DNA of 64,000 nt, taken from the NCBI RefSeq assembly GCF_001590905.1, contig NZ_BCTT01000003.1, positions 1 to 64,000 on the forward strand, given 5' to 3'. A program made the translations under genes and the position numbers. Position 1 is the first letter of the stretch. Every line of letters starts with the position of its first letter. The stretch comes from Serratia grimesii NBRC 13537. GTDB taxonomy: Bacteria; Pseudomonadota; Gammaproteobacteria; Enterobacterales; Enterobacteriaceae. The notes under the pieces were generated by a model. The model did not search any database and was not told the origin of the DNA. It worked only from the letters and a program-made list of their open reading frames with translations. This document shows, piece after piece, positions 58,483 through 64,000 of the stretch.

Positions 58483-58582
58483 CCGATGTGAAAAAAACTG
58501 TCGGTCAGGATAATCTGAACGGCAGCATTAGAGGCAGTACCCTGTTAAAACGCTCATGCGGGTAACCCGAGTGAAACATCAG

Positions 58583-58597
58583 TGTAGTAAAATTACA
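58583..58597. promoter_or_regulatory. HexR box of pykA
   Basis: TGTAGTAAAATTACA matches the HexR consensus and lies 74 bp before the pykA start. Confidence 0.7.
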
Positions 58598-58670
58598 TTT
58601 CACTCCTGGTTTCGTTATCCGACGTTATCGCAACACCAATAATTTGCTTCACCAGTCAACGGAGTAATAC

Positions 58671-60113
58671 ATGTCCAGACGGCTCAGAAGAACCAAAATT
58701 GTTACCACACTGGGTCCGGCTACTGACCGCGACAATAATCTGGAAAAGATCATTGCCGCTGGCGCTAACGTAGTTCGGCTAAACTTTTCCCATGGCAGTG
58801 CTGAAGATCACCAAGCTCGCGCTGACAAAGTGCGCGAAATTGCTGCCAAGTTGGGACGTCACGTCGCTATTCTGGGTGACCTGCAAGGGCCGAAGATTCG
58901 TGTTTCCACCTTTAAGGAAGGCAAAATATTCCTTAACATCGGTGACAAATTCCTGCTCGATGCCAACATGTCCAAAGGCGAAGGCGATAAAGAAAAAGTC
59001 GGTATCGACTATAAAGGCCTGCCTGCCGATGTTGTGCCGGGCGATGTGCTGCTGCTGGACGATGGCCGCGTACAGTTGAAAGTGCTCGAAGTTCAGGGCA
59101 TGAAAGTCTTCACCGAAGTGACCGTTGGCGGCCCACTGTCCAACAACAAAGGTATCAACAAACTCGGTGGTGGCCTGTCCGCTGAAGCCCTGACCGAGAA
59201 AGACAAAGCCGATATCGTCACTGCAGCAAAAATCGGCGTTGACTACCTGGCTGTTTCCTTCCCACGTACCGGCGAAGACCTGAACTACGCACGCCGCTTG
59301 GCACGCGATGCCGGCTGCAATGCCAAGATCGTATCCAAGGTTGAGCGCGCCGAAGCCGTGTGCAGCGACGAAGCTATGGATGACATCATCCTGGCTTCTG
59401 ACGTAGTCATGGTAGCACGTGGCGATCTGGGCGTCGAAATCGGCGATCCTGAGCTGGTCGGCATCCAGAAAAAACTGATCCGCCGTGCCCGTACACTGAA
59501 CCGCGCCGTGATTACCGCTACCCAGATGATGGAATCGATGATCACCAACCCGATGCCTACCCGCGCCGAAGTCATGGACGTGGCGAACGCCGTGCTGGAT
59601 GGTACCGACGCCGTTATGCTGTCTGCTGAAACCGCAGCCGGTCAATACCCGGCGGAAACCGTGGCTGCGATGGCCCGTGTTTGCCTGGGCGCGGAGAAGA
59701 TCCCTAGCATCAATGTCTCCAAACACCGCCTGGACGTGCAATTTGACAACATTGAAGAGGCTATCGCCATGTCTTCAATGTACGCGGCAAACCATCTGAA
59801 AGGGGTTACCGCACTGATCGCCATGACCGAGTCCGGGCGCACTGCTCTGATGATGTCACGCATCAGTTCCGGCCTGCCTATCTTCGCCATGTCACGTCAT
59901 GAGCACACACTGAACCTGACTGCACTGTACCGCGGTGTTACACCGGTGTACTTCGATAGCCACGAAGACGGCGTCATCGCTGCCAACGACGCGGTTAATC
60001 GCCTGCGTGATAAAGGCTTCCTGGTCTCTGGCGATTTAGTGATCGTTACCCAGGGCGACGTAATGGAAACCGTTGGTACGACCAATACCAGCCGTATTTT
60101 GCGCGTCGAATAA
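58671..60113 (+). CDS. pykA: Pyruvate kinase II
   Basis: A 480-residue enzyme identical in length to E. coli PykA, AMP-activated, converting PEP to pyruvate with ATP formation. [12 protein letters not shown], the pyruvate kinase signature, and [12 protein letters not shown] (Mg/PEP site) are present. GGAG precedes the ATG by 8 bp. Divided from hexR by the HexR box. Confidence 0.97.
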   Translation: MSRRLRRTKIVTTLGPATDRDNNLEKIIAAGANVVRLNFSHGSAEDHQARADKVREIAAKLGRHVAILGDLQGPKIRVSTFKEGKIFLNIGDKFLLDANMSKGEGDKEKVGIDYKGLPADVVPGDVLLLDDGRVQLKVLEVQGMKVFTEVTVGGPLSNNKGINKLGGGLSAEALTEKDKADIVTAAKIGVDYLAVSFPRTGEDLNYARRLARDAGCNAKIVSKVERAEAVCSDEAMDDIILASDVVMVARGDLGVEIGDPELVGIQKKLIRRARTLNRAVITATQMMESMITNPMPTRAEVMDVANAVLDGTDAVMLSAETAAGQYPAETVAAMARVCLGAEKIPSINVSKHRLDVQFDNIEEAIAMSSMYAANHLKGVTALIAMTESGRTALMMSRISSGLPIFAMSRHEHTLNLTALYRGVTPVYFDSHEDGVIAANDAVNRLRDKGFLVSGDLVIVTQGDVMETVGTTNTSRILRVE

Positions 60114-60123
60114 TCACTACTGA

Positions 60124-60152
60124 TGCCGGCCGTTAACTCGGCCGGCATTTTT
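60124..60152 (+). terminator. Terminator of pykA
   Basis: TGCCGGCCG/CGGCCGGCA, 9-bp stem with 6-base loop, then TTTTT. Confidence 0.8.
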
Positions 60153-60218
60153 CCCCGCACTGCCCTTTCCCCTGTTAAACTCCCCTCCAGTCGCCGCTCG
60201 GCAAACGGAGAGCCATTG

Positions 60219-61103
60219 ATGCTTCATCAACACCCACAGCAAAACCACACCACACACGCTCTGGATCTGGACAGCCAGGGGCTGGAAAGTTTGGATGATG
60301 CCTGCCTGCAAGGCAATTCACTGCTGAAAATCAGTTTATATAACAACCGGCTTCGTGAACTCCCGGCGCAAATGTTCAAACACACAAATTTGCAGGTGTT
60401 GAATATTTCCTGTAATCAACTTGGTGAACTGCCGAACGGCATTGGCCAACTGCAACGTCTTGCCATGCTGGATTGCGGCCACAACAAAGCCACTCACGTA
60501 CCTGCAGCAATTGGTGAGTTGCATGATCTGACCTATTTATATCTGAGTGATAATGCCTTTTGCGATCTGCCCATCGAATTGGGTCGGTTACGCAAATTGC
60601 GCTATCTGAATGTGACAGATAACCAGCTAACTCAATTGCCAGCGGCTATCGTTCAACTCGACGCATTGCAAGAGCTCCGGTTGTACAACAACCAAATTGC
60701 TGCATTGCCTGGGGCTATCAGTCAGTTAACTGCACTGCGGGAACTACATCTGATGAACAATCGCCTGACGACGCTGCCAGATGAGATATCTCACTTGTCC
60801 GAGCTGGCAGTGCTGGATGTTGAAAATAATGCCATCAACCTGCTACCAGATGCTTTATGCCATCTGACCCACCTGACCGACCTCAACCTACGCGCCAATC
60901 AGTTACAGCAGTTGCCCGCCGATTTTGGCCTGCTAACCGCGCTGACCACGCTTGATCTGCGGGCCAACCGTCTGAGTACTCTGCCGGCTAGCATGGCGGC
61001 ATTGACCCGTTTACGGCGGTTGGATCTCCGCTGGAACAACTTTGCCCATATGCCTTCCGTGTTGGAGCCACTGATTGCTCAAGGCTGCATGGTGCATATT
61101 TAG
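60219..61103 (+). CDS. Leucine-rich-repeat protein
   Basis: A 294-residue protein composed of eleven near-uniform 23-residue leucine-rich repeats (consensus LxxLxLxxNxLxxLPxxIxxLxx) from about residue 36 to the end, with a short N-terminal cap and no signal peptide, membrane segment or extra domain. Spacing follows the 23-residue bacterial type. It should form a solenoid for protein binding in the cytosol. The start at 60219 has GGAG 9 bp upstream. Function unknown; not present between pykA and lpxM in E. coli. Confidence 0.88.
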   Translation: MLHQHPQQNHTTHALDLDSQGLESLDDACLQGNSLLKISLYNNRLRELPAQMFKHTNLQVLNISCNQLGELPNGIGQLQRLAMLDCGHNKATHVPAAIGELHDLTYLYLSDNAFCDLPIELGRLRKLRYLNVTDNQLTQLPAAIVQLDALQELRLYNNQIAALPGAISQLTALRELHLMNNRLTTLPDEISHLSELAVLDVENNAINLLPDALCHLTHLTDLNLRANQLQQLPADFGLLTALTTLDLRANRLSTLPASMAALTRLRRLDLRWNNFAHMPSVLEPLIAQGCMVHI

Positions 61104-61116
61104 ACCCAGCAACAAA

Positions 61117-61148
61117 AAGGGCCAGACACCTGAAGATGGCTGGCCCTT
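61117..61148. terminator. Terminator LRR gene / lpxM
   Basis: AAGGGCCAG/CTGGCCCTT, 9-bp stem with 14-base loop, between convergent genes. Confidence 0.65.
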
Positions 61149-61169
61149 GGCCGTCAGCAAAAACTTCAC

Positions 61170-62138
61170 TTAACGATATAAATCGTCACGTGAATAGGGT
61201 TCAATTTCCCCTTCTTTGCGCGTTTTCAATAGTTTGAGGATCCAGGTGTACTGTTCTGGGTTCGGCCCCACCAGATTCTCAACCTCTTCATTCATTCGTC
61301 GTGCAATATAGTGATCATCAGCCGTGGCCAAATCATCCATCGGCGGGCGAATATGAATATCCAGCATGCTGGTTTTGCCATCATAGACCGGGAACAGTGG
61401 CACAATGGCTGCACGACAAACCTTCATCAAACGCCCAACAGCCGGCAGCGTCGCCTTATAGGTCGCGAAGAAGTCGACGAACTCACTGTGTTCTGCACCG
61501 TGATCTTGGTCAGGCAGATAATACCCCCAGTAACCCTGACGCACTGAGCTGATAAACGGCTTGATACCGTCATTCCGTGCATGCATTCTGCCGCCAAACT
61601 TACGACGCACCGTATTCCACAGATAATCGACTAATGGATTGCTTTGATTGTGGAACATCGCCGCCATCGGCTGGCCACGAGCCGCCATCAGCATTGCTGG
61701 TACATCTACTGCCCAGCCATGCGGTACCAGGAAAATCACGTTACGACCTTCTTCACGGATTTTATCCAGCACTTCTTCCCCATGCCAGCGAACGCGCTTC
61801 AGCACTTTTTCCGGTTTAGTGCAGGCCAGTTCCGCCATCAGGATCATCGATTGGGGGGCCGTGGCGAACATCTCATCAATGATGTGCTCACGATCGCTTT
61901 CCGACACCTCTGGTAAACAGTACAACAAATTGATACGGGCACGACGCCGGGCACCTTTAGCGACTTTGCCTGCCAGTTTGCCAACCGCACCAAGCACCGG
62001 ATCGCGCAGGCGCGCAGGCACCAGTGAAATACCGGCCATCAGCCCTGTACCTAACCAGACGCCCCAGTAGCGCGGGTGGTAAAAAGCTTTCTGAAATTGC
62101 GGGATGAACTCAGGATTTGATTTTTTTTCGTTTTGCAT
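61170..62138 (-). CDS. lpxM: Lipid A myristoyltransferase LpxM
   Basis: A 322-residue late acyltransferase (E. coli MsbB 323 aa) adding the secondary acyl chain at the 3' position of lipid A. The HX4D motif VPHGWAVD has H140 and D145; the rest aligns with E. coli. ATG at 62138; an upstream TTG adds two residues. Inner-membrane, cytosolic face. Divergence from the E. coli chain may change acyl preference. Confidence 0.95.
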   Translation of the reverse strand: MQNEKKSNPEFIPQFQKAFYHPRYWGVWLGTGLMAGISLVPARLRDPVLGAVGKLAGKVAKGARRRARINLLYCLPEVSESDREHIIDEMFATAPQSMILMAELACTKPEKVLKRVRWHGEEVLDKIREEGRNVIFLVPHGWAVDVPAMLMAARGQPMAAMFHNQSNPLVDYLWNTVRRKFGGRMHARNDGIKPFISSVRQGYWGYYLPDQDHGAEHSEFVDFFATYKATLPAVGRLMKVCRAAIVPLFPVYDGKTSMLDIHIRPPMDDLATADDHYIARRMNEEVENLVGPNPEQYTWILKLLKTRKEGEIEPYSRDDLYR

Positions 62139-62227
62139 GCACAAGCTCTTAACTTAGCGGTTCGGCTAATCATAATTGCAATGATTGATTTTGCAATTAA
62201 CAACGGCGAAGCGCCAATATAAAACAA

Positions 62228-62275
62228 CATCGGCCCGTAATCAGGCCGATGGAATCACTGGCGCGTTAACGCGCC
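62228..62275 (-). terminator. Hairpins at the mepM 3' end
   Basis: Two stems: CATCGGCC/GGCCGATG (62228-62251), followed on the minus strand by TTGTTTTATATT, and the palindrome GGCGCGTTAACGCGCC (62260-62275). The first is the likely mepM terminator. Confidence 0.6.
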
Positions 62276-62287
62276 CTGACAAATGGA

Positions 62288-63610
62288 TTAATCTAACTGC
62301 AGTTGAGGAACTACTTCTTTCACCTGTGCCAGATAATCGCTGCGATCTTTACCGGTCAAACCTTCAGATCTTGGCAGTTTCGCCGTCAACGGGTTTACCG
62401 CCTGTTGGTTTGTCCACATTTCAAAATGCAGATGTGGCCCCGTAGAACGACCGGTATTGCCGGATAAAGCGATGCGGTCACCACGTTTTACCTTCTGCCC
62501 TGGCTTAACCAACAGCTTTTTCAGGTGCATATAGCGCGTGGTGTACTGACGACCATGGCGGATCGCCACATAGTTACCCGCTGCTCCGCTACGTTTGGCG
62601 ATCAACACTTCACCGTCACCTACGGCCAACACAGGGGTACCGACTGGCATCGCAAAGTCGACACCTTTATGCGGTGCAATGCGCCCTGTCACAGGGTTAA
62701 CCCGGCGTGGATTGAAGTTGGAGGAAATACGGAACTGTTTCATGGTTGGGAAACGCATAAAGCCACGCGCCAGACCGGAACCCTGACGATCGTAGAATTT
62801 ACCGTCTTCGGCACGAATAGCGTAATAGTCTTTACCGCCGCTACGCATGCGAACCCCCAGCAACTGGCTCTGCGCACTCTTGCCATCAAAATGTTCACGG
62901 GACATTAATACAGAGAACTGATCGCCCTTGCGCAACTTATGGAAGTCCAACTGCCATTGCAGCGCTTTGATTACTGCATTGATCTCTGCACGACTCAGAC
63001 CGGCATTACTGGCGCTGCTGACAAAGCTGCCGTTTAAGCGACCACTAATGACATTGTTACGCCATTCGCCCTGCTGAGATTCCTGAGTTTCTTTGAAGTT
63101 GTTACCTGTACGATCATAGGTGCGGGTCTCACGGCGGGACACTTCCCAGGTCAAACGCTGCAAATCGCCGGCTTCGTTCACTGTCCAAGACAACTGTTGG
63201 CCGATTTTCAGATTACGCAGATCGCGGTTTTGCGATGCCAATAGCGTGACGTCCGACATATCGATGCCATATTGGGTCAGAATACTGCCCAGTGTATCAC
63301 CCGTCGAAACCACATATTCATGCACTCCATCCTCGCCGGCGACCTTCTGGTCCAGCTCATCCTGTGGGATGTCATCATCGGGGGTGGGTTGGTCGAGATC
63401 GATCGGTTCACTGGCTTCGGGTAACAAGGAACGTAATTGGCTGGATTCTAATTCAATGCTCTTAACGATGGGGTTATGTTCTGGGTGATAAACAAAAGGC
63501 CGCCAAACAGCGACGGCCAATGTAACGACTGTCAACGACCCCAGCATGACGCGGTGGGGCCGTGGCAGGTTGTTATACGCCAGAGCGATAGTTCGGACTA
63601 TCTGCTGCAC
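62288..63610 (-). CDS. mepM: Murein DD-endopeptidase MepM
   Basis: A 440-residue enzyme, same length as E. coli MepM (YebA), that hydrolyses D-Ala-mDAP crosslinks for cell-wall growth. N-terminal membrane helix (about 21-36), LysM domain (about 98-142), OapA-like region, and a C-terminal M23 zinc peptidase with HKGVDFAMPVGTPV and the HLHFEMW His pair. In E. coli its turnover is by Prc-NlpI. Starts 22 bp after the znuA stop. Confidence 0.97.
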   Translation of the reverse strand: MQQIVRTIALAYNNLPRPHRVMLGSLTVVTLAVAVWRPFVYHPEHNPIVKSIELESSQLRSLLPEASEPIDLDQPTPDDDIPQDELDQKVAGEDGVHEYVVSTGDTLGSILTQYGIDMSDVTLLASQNRDLRNLKIGQQLSWTVNEAGDLQRLTWEVSRRETRTYDRTGNNFKETQESQQGEWRNNVISGRLNGSFVSSASNAGLSRAEINAVIKALQWQLDFHKLRKGDQFSVLMSREHFDGKSAQSQLLGVRMRSGGKDYYAIRAEDGKFYDRQGSGLARGFMRFPTMKQFRISSNFNPRRVNPVTGRIAPHKGVDFAMPVGTPVLAVGDGEVLIAKRSGAAGNYVAIRHGRQYTTRYMHLKKLLVKPGQKVKRGDRIALSGNTGRSTGPHLHFEMWTNQQAVNPLTAKLPRSEGLTGKDRSDYLAQVKEVVPQLQLD

Positions 63611-63631
63611 TCGATATTATCCTCATAATCT

Positions 63632-64000
63632 TTACTTCAGGCAGCTCACGTACTGGTTTGACAACTGAGTCAGGAAATTCCCGTAGCTGTCTTTCCCCAG
63701 TGCGATGCCGGTGCCTAGCGGATCCAGCGTTCCTGAACGCACTTTGGTCCCTTTGGCAACAGCATTGATTACGGCCGGCCTGAATTGTGGCTCAGCAAAA
63801 ACGCATACTGCTTTCTGCTCAACCAACTGTGTTCGAATTTGGTGTAAGCGCTGTGCTCCAGGTTGGATTTCGGGATTAACGGTAAAATGGCCCAGTGGGC
63901 TCAAGCCGAAGTGTTTTTCAAAATAGCCATAAGCATCATGAAAAACAAAATATCCCCTACCTTGCACAGGCTTAAGCATGTTACCAACATTTTTGTCAGT
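63632..64000 (-). CDS. znuA: Zinc ABC transporter substrate-binding protein ZnuA (partial)
   Basis: The last 122 residues of ZnuA, the 5' part lying beyond the window edge; the frame is open at 64000. [13 protein letters not shown] and [16 protein letters not shown], with the metal-binding histidines of the C-terminal lobe, plus the conserved C-terminal NQYVSC, identify it. It binds zinc in the periplasm for ZnuBC. The upstream Zur box is outside the window. Confidence 0.95.
   Translation of the reverse strand, partial: TDKNVGNMLKPVQGRGYFVFHDAYGYFEKHFGLSPLGHFTVNPEIQPGAQRLHQIRTQLVEQKAVCVFAEPQFRPAVINAVAKGTKVRSGTLDPLGTGIALGKDSYGNFLTQLSNQYVSCLK

Noticed and set aside
58779-59741. 320-codon minus-strand frame over pykA
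   Set aside because: Shadow of biased codon use in pykA.

Overview
The window reads as a chromosome segment of an enterobacterium of the Serratia group. This is inferred from Escherichia-like core genes at high protein similarity, moderate G+C, a secreted GH18 chitinase inside the core block, and an ERIC element; no database search was possible, so the species is not fixed. Almost everything is ordinary housekeeping DNA in an order recognisable from the E. coli 26-min and 39-41-min regions, collapsed into one stretch. No tRNA, rRNA, CRISPR array, prophage or insertion sequence was seen.

Layout: 1-395 is a structured repeat. 396-7426 holds a LOG-family protein, xthA, nudG, and a translationally coupled minus-strand run selD-mnmH-topB-ynjH, then ydjA. 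7587-12718 holds sppA, ansA, pncA and a chitinase. 12757-20495 holds yeaC, msrB, gapA (with a CRP site), yeaD, mipA and the yeaGH stress operon (sigma-54-type promoter, ERIC between the two genes). 20545-30250 is the accessory part: small membrane proteins, a DJ-1/PfpI protein, a fasciclin/ECF-sigma/RskA-type anti-sigma operon, an alpha/beta hydrolase, a GNAT acetyltransferase, YqaE, an orphan GhoT/OrtT-type toxin, a Fur-controlled TonB-dependent siderophore receptor and a likely Fur-controlled small RNA with a RyhB-like 3' end. 30248-40040 holds an exonuclease, a Bcr/CflA transporter, dadX and dadA, ycgB, fadR, nhaB and dsbB. 40041-46388 holds a likely sRNA carrying the ArcZ seed, a Fur-controlled TonB-domain lipoprotein, ycgN, a CsbD/YqjD-like protein, ycgM, a lytic transglycosylase, ycgL and minCDE. 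46625-54722 holds rnd, fadD (FadR operator), yeaY, tsaB, yoaA, yoaB, and mdtJI with an upstream leader ORF. 54989-64000 holds eda, zwf, hexR and pykA (HexR boxes, no edd), an LRR protein, lpxM, mepM and the 3' part of znuA.

Functional themes are central carbon control (gapA, zwf, eda, hexR, pykA), fatty acid control (fadR, fadD), selenium use (selD, mnmH), envelope maintenance (lpxM, mepM, a transglycosylase, mipA, yeaY, dsbB), and iron acquisition (three Fur boxes serving a receptor, a TonB-like lipoprotein and an sRNA). The parts most worth a second look are the two sRNA candidates, the SigK/RskA/fasciclin-type module, the mdtJI leader peptide and several proteins of 23-58 residues that are easily missed by annotation.
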